A stretch of DNA of 13,840 bases, taken from an uncultured Microbacterium sp. (GTDB lineage: Bacteria > Actinomycetota > Actinomycetes > Actinomycetales > Microbacteriaceae). Under the pieces are notes generated by a model. That model was given only the letters and a program-made list of their open reading frames with translations, made no database searches and was not told the origin of the DNA. Below are positions 5,576-12,395 of this stretch, piece by piece; position 1 is the first letter of the stretch; every line of letters begins with the position of its first letter. The translations under genes were made by a program, and so were the position numbers. The stretch lies in contig NZ_CALBRW010000021.1 of NCBI RefSeq assembly GCF_937927635.1, positions 1 to 13,840 on the forward strand, written 5' to 3'.

Positions 5576-5935
5576 ATGCTGACCATTGCCTCGCGTCTCG
5601 ACGTCATGAACCGGCTTGGCCGGGCCATGGCCGACCCCACGCGCTCCCGGATCCTCATGACCCTGTTGGAGGGGGCGAGCTATCCGGCGGTGCTGTCACG
5701 CGAACTCGAGCTGACCCGGTCGAACGTCTCGAACCACCTGACATGCCTGCGCGATTGCGGCATCGTCGTGGCCGAGCCGGAAGGGCGACAGACCCGTTAC
5801 GAGATCGCCGACCCGCACCTGACTGCAGCGCTGACGGCGCTTGTGGATGTGACGCTCGCAGTCGACGAGAGCGCGCCGTGCATGGATCCGGCGTGCTCGG
5901 TTCCCGGCTGTTGCGATGCTGGAGATCCGCGATGA
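5576..5935 (+). CDS. cmtR: Cd(II)/Pb(II)-sensing ArsR-family repressor CmtR
   Basis: 119-residue winged-helix repressor. MADPTRSRILMTLL starts the DNA-binding core and LTRSNVSNHLTCLRDCGIV is the recognition helix. The metal ligands match those known for Mycobacterium tuberculosis CmtR at identical positions: Cys57 and Cys61 in the helix, Cys102 in the tail. The tail here carries three more Cys after Cys102 (PCMDPACSVPGCCD). It is first in a plus-strand operon, its stop overlapping the transporter start as ATGA, and a dyad-symmetric operator lies directly upstream. Predicted to repress the operon and to release DNA on binding Cd or Pb. ATG 5576 is chosen because the protein then aligns to CmtR residue by residue. 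Confidence 0.9.
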   Translation: MLTIASRLDVMNRLGRAMADPTRSRILMTLLEGASYPAVLSRELELTRSNVSNHLTCLRDCGIVVAEPEGRQTRYEIADPHLTAALTALVDVTLAVDESAPCMDPACSVPGCCDAGDPR

Positions 5936-6651
5936 CCGCCGCGGTGCTCACCTCTGAACGGCGGGATGTGCTGCGCCGGCGCATCAGGATCGTCGTCGCA
6001 ATCACGATCACCTGGAATGTCATCGAGGCCGTCGTCGCGCTCGTCGCGGGCGGAGCGGCATCGTCGGCCGCGCTCATCGGCTTCGGGCTAGACTCCATCG
6101 TCGAAGTGCTCTCGGCCGCGGCCGTCGCGTGGCAGTTCGCCGCACCGGACCCCGAGAAGCGTGAGAAGGTCGCGCTGCGCGTGATCGCGGTGTCGTTCTT
6201 CGGCCTTGCTGCGTACGTGAGTGTAGACGCGGCGCTGTCCCTCTCCGGCCTGCGGGAACCCGATCATTCGCCGGTCGGCATCGCCATCGCGGCTCTGAGC
6301 CTGATCGTCATGCCGTTCCTCAGCTGGTTCGAGCGCCGCACTGGTCGTGAGCTCGGTTCCGCCTCGGCCGTCGCCGACTCGAAGCAGACACTGATCTGCA
6401 CCTACCTGTCCGCGGCATTGCTGGTCGGCTTGCTGCTCAACAGCCTTTTCGGTTGGGCATGGGCGGACTCCATTGCCGCCCTCGTCATCGCCGTGTTCGC
6501 GGTCCGCGAGGGTATCGAAGCATGGAAGGGTGGCGCCTGCTGCGCGGCCCCTGTCGCGGTGCTCACGGGCGAGCGTGAGGCTGAGGGATGCGAGGACGGC
6601 TGCTGCACGCCCGCCACGGCCGCTGGCCCGCGCCGGATCGAGCTCTCATGA
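5932..6651 (+). CDS. CDF-like (TMEM163-type) cation transporter
   Basis: 239-residue inner-membrane protein with about six hydrophobic segments (near 20-42, 46-68, 82-104, 114-131, 155-172, 176-192). LIGFGLDSIVE (Asp54, Glu58) in the second segment and ADSKQTLICTYLSA and WADSIAALVIA (Asp179) in the last two are the metal-site regions of the cation diffusion facilitator superfamily. Predicted to export Cd, Zn or a similar divalent ion. The C-terminal tail (about 200-239) is soluble and Cys-rich: GACCAAP at 201-207 and GCEDGCCTP at about 219-227, a likely metal-loading tail. Start ATG 5932 overlaps the cmtR stop (ATGA); the longer upstream frame only shadows cmtR. Metal specificity is inferred from CmtR. 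Confidence 0.85.
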   Translation: MTAAVLTSERRDVLRRRIRIVVAITITWNVIEAVVALVAGGAASSAALIGFGLDSIVEVLSAAAVAWQFAAPDPEKREKVALRVIAVSFFGLAAYVSVDAALSLSGLREPDHSPVGIAIAALSLIVMPFLSWFERRTGRELGSASAVADSKQTLICTYLSAALLVGLLLNSLFGWAWADSIAALVIAVFAVREGIEAWKGGACCAAPVAVLTGEREAEGCEDGCCTPATAAGPRRIELS

Positions 6652-6704
6652 ACGCTCCTGGACGCGCACCGGGACGGGTGGAGTGCTGCGAGGGCTGCGC
6701 ATGA
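6648..6704 (+). CDS. 18-residue Cys-rich micro-ORF
   Basis: ATG 6648 to TGA 6702-6704 encodes MNAPGRAPGRVECCEGCA. The start overlaps the transporter stop as ATGA and its own stop overlaps the next start (6701) as ATGA, so both junctions copy the coupling style of the operon. The C-terminal CC-x2-C motif could bind a soft metal ion. Nothing known is matched. It may be a metal-binding microprotein, a relay that keeps ribosomes moving between its neighbours, or chance. Confidence 0.5.
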   Translation: MNAPGRAPGRVECCEGCA

Positions 6705-7015
6705 GTGTCTCTGATCGCGGTCTGTTGCAAGTGGCCTGCACGTTGGCGAGCGGCGCTGATGTTGCCCAGCTGGGCGCGTGGCGTGAGTTCAACGATGACT
6801 ACCTGCCCGAGGTGGACCGCGAGCCAGGTCGGATCAGGACGCACTACCCGAAGATCGAGGACGCAATCACCCGTCTGACGGAGCTCGTGCACACCGAGCA
6901 ATCGTGCTTCGCGTTCGCATCCTGGTCCATCGACACCACGCACCACGACGTGCGCCTCACCGTGACCGGCGATCACGAGGCGCTGGCCGCGTTGACGTTC
7001 CTCGAGCAGACATAG
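6701..7015 (+). CDS. Small protein of metal-resistance operons, function unknown
   Basis: 104 residues, soluble, mixed alpha/beta by appearance: CTLASGADVAQLGAWREFND near 13-32, then EDAITRLTELVHTEQSCFAFASWSID near 53-78 and VRLTVTGDHEALAALTFL near 84-101. The 'E-x2-(C/S)-C-F' stretch (Glu66, Cys69) after a helix resembles small proteins I associate with mercury, arsenic or cadmium operons, where this position often carries a Cys pair; here one is Ser. I cannot assign a reaction. ATG 6701 overlaps the micro-ORF stop, making it the last gene of the cmtR operon. A longer open frame upstream is only a shadow of the transporter. Confidence 0.65.
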   Translation: MSVSDRGLLQVACTLASGADVAQLGAWREFNDDYLPEVDREPGRIRTHYPKIEDAITRLTELVHTEQSCFAFASWSIDTTHHDVRLTVTGDHEALAALTFLEQT

Positions 7016-7065
7016 GCCGCTGACGCACAGCAGAGGTTCAGTGACCGCACCTAGGCAGATCTACG

Positions 7066-7470
7066 TCAGATCAGCTCGGTGACTAGCTTCTCGATGCGCG
7101 TGCGGATCTCGTCGCGGATCGGTCGAACAGCTTCAATGCCCTGGCCGGCGGGGTCGTCGAGCTTCCAGTCCTCGTAGCGCTTGCCTGGGAAGAACGGGCA
7201 GGCGTCGCCGCAGCCCATCGTGATCACGACGTCCGACGCCTGCACGGCCTCGGTGGTGAGCACCTTCGGCTGCTCGGCTGTGATGTCGATCCCGAGTTCG
7301 CCCATGGCCTCGACTGCGATGGGATTGATCTGTTCAGCGGGCATGGAGCCGGCGGAGCGGACCTCGATGCGGTCGCCGGCGATGTCGCGGAGGAAGCCGG
7401 CGGCCATCTGTGAGCGGCCGGCGTTGTGCACGCAGACGAAGAGGACGGAGGGCTTGGTGGTGTCGGTCAT
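7066..7470 (-). CDS. arsC: Arsenate reductase ArsC (LMW-phosphatase fold)
   Basis: 134-residue cytoplasmic enzyme reducing arsenate to arsenite. The phosphatase-type loop CVHNAGR (Cys13 to Arg19) binds arsenate. Cys87 and Cys91 in MGCGDACP supply the redox relay, giving the three-cysteine pattern of thioredoxin/mycoredoxin-linked ArsC. DDPAGQ near 105-110 matches the conserved Asp region that serves as general acid. AGGAG lies about 6 nt before ATG 7470. It is the last gene of the five-gene minus-strand operon, 21 bp after the fusion gene. It converges with the cmtR operon 50 bp away, and no clear terminator hairpin is visible in that gap. Confidence 0.93.
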   Translation of the reverse strand: MTDTTKPSVLFVCVHNAGRSQMAAGFLRDIAGDRIEVRSAGSMPAEQINPIAVEAMGELGIDITAEQPKVLTTEAVQASDVVITMGCGDACPFFPGKRYEDWKLDDPAGQGIEAVRPIRDEIRTRIEKLVTELI

Positions 7471-7491
7471 GAGGGCTCCTGTGGGTGGTGA

Positions 7492-8490
7492 TCAGGTGGT
7501 GAGTTCGTTGACGAGGGCCCGAACGCGCTGCTCGATGTCGTCGCGGATGGCTTCGACGCCTTCGCGGGAGGCGAGGGCGGGGTCGCCGACGGCCCAGTCG
7601 TCGTAGCGGACGCCGGGGATGATCGGGCAGACGTCGCCGCAGCCCATCGTGATCACCACGTCGGCGGCGCGGACGGCGTCGTCGGTGAGGGGCTTGGGGA
7701 ATCGCTCGCTGGCGGTGTCTCCTTCGATCTGGGCGAGGATCGAGCGCACGTGGGGGTGGATGACCTCGGCGGGGCTGGATCCGGCGGAGCGGGCGATGAC
7801 CTTGCCGCCGGCGATCTGGTTGGCCAAGGCCGCGGCGAGCTGTGATCGCCCGGCGTTGGCGACGCAGACGAACAGCACTTGCGGCACCGACGTGTCGCGG
7901 TCACGTGTGAGGTCAGCGAGGCGCTGGCGGGCGAATCGTTCGGTGAGGGGGACGAGTGCTCCGGTGACCTTTGCCGTGCGTGCGAGCGACGTGTACGACT
8001 CGCGAACGATGCTGAGTACGGTCTCCGGGGCGAGCTCGGGGAGCTCGGCGCCGAGCTCGTCGGCGAGGTGGGTGATTCGAGCGTCGAAGTCAGGCCGGTC
8101 GTTGCGATGCTCGTCGTCGCCGGTCGCGCCGGGCTCCGTCATGGTCGCCGGTGCGAAGGAGTCCAGTAGGGCGGTGACGGCGCCGCGGCGGCTGGGGTTG
8201 ATGCGGTACCAGACCCATGTTCCGCGGCGTTCGGAGGTGAGGACGTCGACGTCTTTGAGCACCTTCAGGTGGTGGGAGACGGTGGGTTGGGACACGTCGG
8301 CGAGCTCGGCGAGGTCGCAGACGCAGGACTCACCGCGCGGGTCGGAGGCGATGGCGGAGAGCATGCGCAGGCGTAGCGGATCGGAGAGTGCCTTCAGGGT
8401 CGCGGCGACCGTGGAGGCGGCTTCCTGCCCGATGGCATGCGTGGCGACGGGGCTGCAGGTGTTCGCGGCGTCCGTGAGGGTGACGTTCAT
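7492..8490 (-). CDS. ArsR-ArsC fusion: arsenic sensor joined to arsenate reductase
   Basis: 332 residues, three parts. Residues 20-115 are an ArsR-type winged helix (LKALSDPLRLRMLSAI; VSQPTVSHHLKVL) with Cys56 and Cys58 in ESCVCDL and a further Cys12, a likely As(III) site. Residues about 132-200 (DFDARITHLADELGAELPEL) are a helical domain like the N-terminal helix bundle found before some actinobacterial ArsC proteins. Residues 204-332 are ArsC with CVANAGR (Cys209, Arg215) and MGCGDVCP (Cys284, Cys288), so both halves look functional. ATG 8490 overlaps the acr3 stop (ATGA). A longer frame running to 9195 is antisense-free shadow of acr3. Repression and reduction in one chain could link sensing to catalysis, an inference. 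Confidence 0.9.
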   Translation of the reverse strand: MNVTLTDAANTCSPVATHAIGQEAASTVAATLKALSDPLRLRMLSAIASDPRGESCVCDLAELADVSQPTVSHHLKVLKDVDVLTSERRGTWVWYRINPSRRGAVTALLDSFAPATMTEPGATGDDEHRNDRPDFDARITHLADELGAELPELAPETVLSIVRESYTSLARTAKVTGALVPLTERFARQRLADLTRDRDTSVPQVLFVCVANAGRSQLAAALANQIAGGKVIARSAGSSPAEVIHPHVRSILAQIEGDTASERFPKPLTDDAVRAADVVITMGCGDVCPIIPGVRYDDWAVGDPALASREGVEAIRDDIEQRVRALVNELTT

Positions 8491-9581
8491 GAGGTGACCC
8501 TTTCGCCGGTGTACGGATCGGTGTGGAACCAGGCGCGTGCCGCCCACAGTGAGACGTAGACGAGCCCGACGAGGACGGGGACCTCGATGAGAGGGCCGAC
8601 GACGCCGGCGAGAGCCTGCCCGGAGGCGGCGCCGAAGGTGCCGATGGCGACGGCGATAGCGAGTTCGAAGTTGTTGCCGGCGGCGGTGAAGGCCAGTGTC
8701 GTGGACCGGGCATAGTTCAGGCCGAGTACCTTGCCGAGCAGGAGCCCGGCGAACCACATCAGGCCGAAGTAGACCAGCAGCGGCAGTGCGATCCGCGCGA
8801 CGTCCATCGGGTTCGTCAGGACCGCGTCGCCCTGCAGTGCGAACAGCAGCACGATGGTGAACAGCAGCCCGTACAGGGCCCACGGACCGATCACGGGGAG
8901 AAACTTCTCCTCGTACCAGGCGCGGCCGCGGCGCTTCTCGCCGATCCACCGGGAAGCGAAGCCCGCGATGAGTGGCACGCCGAGGAAGACCAGTACGTTC
9001 AGGGCGATCTGCCCGACCGAGATCTCCAGCCCCTGGGTGTCCAGGCCCAGCCAGCCGGGCAGGACGGTGAGGTAGAACCAGCCGAGCAGGGAGAACGCGA
9101 TGACCTGGAAGACTGAGTTGACCGCGACGAGCACGGCGGTTGCCTCCCGGTCTCCGCAGGCGAGATCGTTCCAGATCACGACCATGGCGATGCACCGGGC
9201 GAGGCCGACGATGATCAGTCCGGTGCGGTACTCGGGCAGGTCAGGCAGGAAGATCCACGCGAGCGCGAACATCAGCGCGGGCCCCGCGAGCCAGTTCAGT
9301 ACCAGCGAGGACACCAGCAGCTTCTTGTCGCCGGTGACGGCCGCGACCTTGTCGTAGCGGACCTTCGCGAGCACCGGGTACATCATCACCAGCAGCCCGA
9401 GTCCGATAGGCACCGAGATGCCGCCGACCTCGAGGCGGCCAAGCAGGCCCGACAGGGCGGGGACGAAACGGCCGAGCAGGAGCCCGGCGATCATGGCGAG
9501 CCCGATCCACAGCGGCAGCCACTTGTCGAGCGTGGACAGGCGTCGAACGACGGGAGCAGGGGCGACGGTTGCGGTGGTCAT
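8487..9581 (-). CDS. acr3: Arsenite efflux transporter ACR3
   Basis: 364-residue inner-membrane permease of the BASS superfamily with about ten hydrophobic segments. The two residues essential in characterised ACR3 proteins are present: Cys130 in GLARCIAMVVIWNDLA and Glu306 in AGNNFELAIAVAIGTFG. It expels As(OH)3, driven by the proton gradient. Start ATG 9581 overlaps the trxA stop, and its end overlaps the start of the ArsR-ArsC fusion, so it is third of five coupled genes. A longer frame upstream reads antiparallel sense through trxA in another phase and is not coding. The length matches the family norm of about 350-400. Confidence 0.95.
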   Translation of the reverse strand: MTTATVAPAPVVRRLSTLDKWLPLWIGLAMIAGLLLGRFVPALSGLLGRLEVGGISVPIGLGLLVMMYPVLAKVRYDKVAAVTGDKKLLVSSLVLNWLAGPALMFALAWIFLPDLPEYRTGLIIVGLARCIAMVVIWNDLACGDREATAVLVAVNSVFQVIAFSLLGWFYLTVLPGWLGLDTQGLEISVGQIALNVLVFLGVPLIAGFASRWIGEKRRGRAWYEEKFLPVIGPWALYGLLFTIVLLFALQGDAVLTNPMDVARIALPLLVYFGLMWFAGLLLGKVLGLNYARSTTLAFTAAGNNFELAIAVAIGTFGAASGQALAGVVGPLIEVPVLVGLVYVSLWAARAWFHTDPYTGERVTS

Positions 9582-9904
9582 GCGAGCAGCGCCTCGATCT
9601 TCTCGGCGATAACTGGCTTCGGGTGCGCACCGATGAGGATGTCCGTGCGGACACCGTCGCGGTAGAACCCGAGGGTCGGGATCGAGGTGACGCCGGCGGC
9701 GATCACGGTCTCGGGGTTCTGGTCTGCGTCGACCTTGACGATCTTCACGCGCCCGTCGTACTCGGCCGCGAGCTGTTCGAGCAGCGGAGCGACCTGACGG
9801 CACGGCGCGCACCAGGTGGCCCAGATGTCCACCACGACAGGGATGTCAGAGTCGAGGACCTCGTCCTCGAACGTGGCGTCGGTGACGGCGGTCAGCGTGC
9901 TCAT
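9578..9904 (-). CDS. trxA: Thioredoxin
   Basis: 108-residue cytoplasmic thiol-disulfide carrier. The active site is WCAPC (Cys32, Cys35), with Ala replacing the Gly of the textbook WCGPC. The cis-Pro loop is VTSIPTLGFY near 73-82 and DIWATW precedes the site. Full length for the family. It lies between trxB and acr3 with ATGA overlaps on both sides. Its likely job is to recycle the ArsC enzymes downstream. This would be an operon-borne copy beside a chromosomal housekeeping thioredoxin, which is not visible here. Confidence 0.95.
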   Translation of the reverse strand: MSTLTAVTDATFEDEVLDSDIPVVVDIWATWCAPCRQVAPLLEQLAAEYDGRVKIVKVDADQNPETVIAAGVTSIPTLGFYRDGVRTDILIGAHPKPVIAEKIEALLA

Positions 9905-10878
9905 GCGAAGACCTCCTCGGCCTCGGTCACAGGGGTGGCCTGGTTCTCGAGCGCAGCAAGGAAGTGCTGGGCGTCCTGGGCTGCAGCGCAGCCGGTGCCG
10001 GCAGCGGTGATGGCCTGCCGATAGGTGTGATCCACCAGGTCCCCGGCCGCGAAGACACCGGGAAGGTTCGTCCGAGTCGAGGGGTGGTCCACGAGCACGA
10101 AACCGGCCGCGTCAGTGTCGACCGTTCCGGTCACCAGCTCGGAACGGGGGTCGTGGCCGATGGCGACGAAGAGCCCGGTTGCCGACAGGTCCCGCTCGAC
10201 ACCGGTGGCGGTGTCGCGAAGAGTGACAGACTCCAGCTTCTCGGCCCCGTTGAGATGCGCGACCTCGCTGTTCCAGGCGACCTCGATCTTCGGGTGATCG
10301 AGCACGCGCTGCGCCATGATCTTGGACGCGCGGAACTCGCCGCGGCGGTGCACGACGGTCACCTTAGAGGCGAAGCGGGTGAGGAACAGGGCCTCCTCCA
10401 TCGCGGAGTCACCGCCGCCGACGACGACGATCTCCTGCTCGCGGAAGAAGAACCCGTCACAAGTGGCGCACCAGGAAACGCCGCGCCCGGTGAGGCGCTC
10501 CTCGTCCGGGAGCCCGAGCTTACGGTAAGCGGACCCCATCGCGAGGATCACAGACTGTGCGCGGAACGTCTCTCCCGCGCCGGTCTCGACGGTCTTGATC
10601 GGGCCGACGAGGTCAACGCGGGTCGCGTCATCGAGGAGGATGCGGGCGCCGAACCGCTCGGCCTGCTGGCGCATCGACTCCATCAGCTCCGGCCCCTTCA
10701 CGCCCTCGATGAAGCCGGGGAAGTTCTCTACCTCGGTCGTTGTCATCAGCGCCCCGCCTGCGGTCACGGAACCAGCGAGCACCACCGGGGCGAGTTCCGC
10801 ACGAGCGGCATAGACAGCGGCGGTGTAGCCCGCAGGGCCGGACCCGATGATGACCAGCTCAACCTCATGAAACGACAT
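9901..10878 (-). CDS. trxB: Thioredoxin reductase
   Basis: 325-residue FAD/NADPH flavoenzyme that reduces thioredoxin. IIGSGPAGYTAA (10-21) is the FAD-binding Rossmann motif, WCATCDG (Cys137, Cys140) the redox-active disulfide, VVGGGDSAMEEALFL (152-166) the NADPH fold, and GVFAAGDLVDHTYRQ near 275-290 the second FAD site. Full length. ATG 10878 is first in the minus-strand arsenic operon. A candidate operator (10888-10901) lies only about 10 nt upstream and no ribosome-binding site is seen, suggesting a very short or absent leader. The stop overlaps the trxA start (ATGA). Confidence 0.95.
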   Translation of the reverse strand: MSFHEVELVIIGSGPAGYTAAVYAARAELAPVVLAGSVTAGGALMTTTEVENFPGFIEGVKGPELMESMRQQAERFGARILLDDATRVDLVGPIKTVETGAGETFRAQSVILAMGSAYRKLGLPDEERLTGRGVSWCATCDGFFFREQEIVVVGGGDSAMEEALFLTRFASKVTVVHRRGEFRASKIMAQRVLDHPKIEVAWNSEVAHLNGAEKLESVTLRDTATGVERDLSATGLFVAIGHDPRSELVTGTVDTDAAGFVLVDHPSTRTNLPGVFAAGDLVDHTYRQAITAAGTGCAAAQDAQHFLAALENQATPVTEAEEVFA

Positions 10879-10887
10879 GCTTCTATA

Positions 10888-10901
10888 TTGACATTCTTCA
10901 A
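10888..10901 (-). promoter_or_regulatory. Candidate ArsR operator upstream of trxB
   Basis: Read on the minus strand it is TTGA-AGAATG-TCAA, a 4-bp dyad with a 6-nt spacer inside an AT-rich patch (CAATATAG) just before the trxB ATG. The same T(T/C)GA-N6-TCAA form, with similar flanks (GAAG...TCAATA), occurs twice in the flavoprotein/arsR gap. It probably overlaps the promoter of the arsenic operon. Confidence 0.55.
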
Positions 10902-10951
10902 AGCAAGGCGCAATCAGTCGTGGGGGCGTTCACCGAATCTTCACCAGGGCG

Positions 10952-10995
10952 CATCAAAGAGGGCGACCTCCCCTGTGGAAGCCGCCCTCTTGATG
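10952..10995 (-). terminator. Terminator-like hairpin after the flavoprotein gene
   Basis: CATCAAAGAGGGCG (10952-10965) pairs with CGCCCTCTTGATG (10983-10995), 13 bp with one bulged A and a 17-nt loop. It sits 7 bp past the flavoprotein stop and upstream of trxB on the same strand, separating the two transcription units. There is no long T-run, so it may act weakly or as a 3'-end stabiliser. Confidence 0.6.
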
Positions 10996-11001
10996 AGCTG
11001 G

Positions 11002-12312
11002 TCAGCCGACGCTGACGGGCCGGGCCCCGATCTGCAGCACCGACGGTGCGGCGCAGCAGCTGGCGCCTTCGGCGTCGAAGCCGCCGGCGCCGCCGCAGAC
11101 GCCGGTGTCGGGGAGGACGAGCTCGTTGCGTTCTGCGGCCTCGTGGTCGCCGGTGAGGTGCGCTGCGACGCTGCGGACCTGCTCGTAACCGGTGAGGGCG
11201 AGGAAGGTCGGCGCGCGTCCGTACGACTTCGCGCCGACGATGAAGAGCCCCTGCTCGGGCTGCGTCAGCTGGCGCGCGCCGGTCGCGCCGACCGATCCGC
11301 AGGAGTGGATGTTCGGGTCGATCTCCGAGGCGATCCCGGCGACCGCGTCCAGTGAGCCGTCCAGGTCGATGCGCACTTCGCGCAGGATGCTGGTGTCGGG
11401 GCGGAACCCGGTGAGGGCGAAGACGTGCGCGACGTCGGAGATCTCCTGGCCGTTCTCGGCAATGATCGTGAGTTTGTCGCCGTCCTGCTGGAACTCCGCG
11501 ACGCGGAAGCCGGTGACGACTTCGACAATGCCTGCCTCGATGACCTTGCGGGCGCGGGATCCGAGTGCGGCGCGTTCGGGCAGTTCATCGCCTGATCCGC
11601 CGCCGAACACGTTCGTCGCGCTCCCGCGGCGCAGCAGCCAGGTCACCTTGGTGCCGGGTTCGCGACGCGCGAGCTCACTCAGGCGCAGCACCGTGTGCGT
11701 CGCGGAGTGGCCCGCGCCGACGACGACCACGTGCGTGCCCGCGAGAGCAGAGACATCGTCGGGGATCCGGTACGAGATGCGCTCCGAGGCAGCCGCCTCA
11801 CCGACCGCGAGGAACCCATCGGCACCCGCGGGGTTCGGGAGGGACCAGGTCCCGCTCGCGTCGATCACAGAGCGTGCGAGGATGCGGCCATCGCGGCCGT
11901 CTTGATCGACCGTGTGCACGACGAACGGGGTGCTCTTGCGACCGCTCGCGACGACCTTGTCCCGCCCCTGCCGTGCGACACCCGTGACGGTCGTGCCGTA
12001 GAGCACCCGGTCGCCCAGGGCATCGGCAAGCGGGGCGAGATACTCGCTCACCCACTCGGCCCCGGTCGGGTAGCCGCTTGCCGGCGCCGTCCAACCGGTC
12101 GGCTCGAGCAGGCGGCGGGCTGCGGCATCGGTGAGCTCCGACCAGGCAGAGAATAGCCGCACGTGCCCCCACTCGAACACGGCAGCACCGGCCGTAGCAC
12201 CGCGCTCGACGACCACGGAATCGACGCCGCGCTCGGCCAGGTGGGCAGCTGCAGCCAAACCCTGCGGTCCGGCACCGATGATGACGACAGGAAGCGCCGA
12301 AGACTCAGACAT
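11002..12312 (-). CDS. FAD/NAD(P)-binding oxidoreductase, ArsO-like
   Basis: 436-residue flavoprotein. IIGAGPQGLAAAAHLAERG (11-29) is the FAD-binding Rossmann motif; VVVVGAGHSATHTVLRL (196-212) is a second dinucleotide fold for NAD(P)H, and DASGTW (151-156) and FALTGFRPDT near 310 are typical of flavin monooxygenase-like proteins. In ars clusters such proteins are called ArsO; the substrate is not firmly known. The tail adds Cys406 (VCGG) and Cys419-Cys420 (SCCAAP), which could bind As(III) or a metal. Start ATG 12312 is chosen because GAGGAG lies 5 nt upstream; GTG 12315 is the only nearby alternative. Divergent from arsR across an 83-bp gap with two candidate operators. A disulfide reductase role is possible, but no CxxxxC redox pair is seen. 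Confidence 0.75.
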   Translation of the reverse strand: MSESSALPVVIIGAGPQGLAAAAHLAERGVDSVVVERGATAGAAVFEWGHVRLFSAWSELTDAAARRLLEPTGWTAPASGYPTGAEWVSEYLAPLADALGDRVLYGTTVTGVARQGRDKVVASGRKSTPFVVHTVDQDGRDGRILARSVIDASGTWSLPNPAGADGFLAVGEAAASERISYRIPDDVSALAGTHVVVVGAGHSATHTVLRLSELARREPGTKVTWLLRRGSATNVFGGGSGDELPERAALGSRARKVIEAGIVEVVTGFRVAEFQQDGDKLTIIAENGQEISDVAHVFALTGFRPDTSILREVRIDLDGSLDAVAGIASEIDPNIHSCGSVGATGARQLTQPEQGLFIVGAKSYGRAPTFLALTGYEQVRSVAAHLTGDHEAAERNELVLPDTGVCGGAGGFDAEGASCCAAPSVLQIGARPVSVG

Positions 12313-12395
12313 CACATCTCCTCAGATCGAAGAACTTCAATACGAGAACGCTCGCGCATCTATCGAAGTTTGTCAATACGTGCCAGAATAGCCGT
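12313..12395. promoter_or_regulatory. Divergent promoter region with two candidate ArsR operators
   Basis: TCGA-AGAACT-TCAA (12327-12340) and TCGA-AGTTTG-TCAA (12363-12376) lie within 20-bp direct repeats of the form ATCGAAG...TCAATACG, 36 bp apart. One sits near each divergent gene. The site close to arsR is followed by CAGAAT (12384-12389) as a possible -10, which would start transcription near the ATG (12396), where no ribosome-binding site is visible. ArsR is the expected ligand. Confidence 0.6.

Noticed and set aside
5743..6651. 302-residue version of the cation transporter
   Set aside because: The first 63 residues are a shadow of cmtR; ATG 5932 gives the normal N-terminus.
7492..9195. 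Single 567-codon protein including residues upstream of the ArsR domain
   Set aside because: The extra 235 residues are Arg-rich and shadow acr3; ATG 8490 with the ATGA overlap is the natural start.
9964..11355. 463-codon plus-strand frame opposite trxB and the flavoprotein
   Set aside because: Antisense shadow of two well-supported genes with no recognisable domain.
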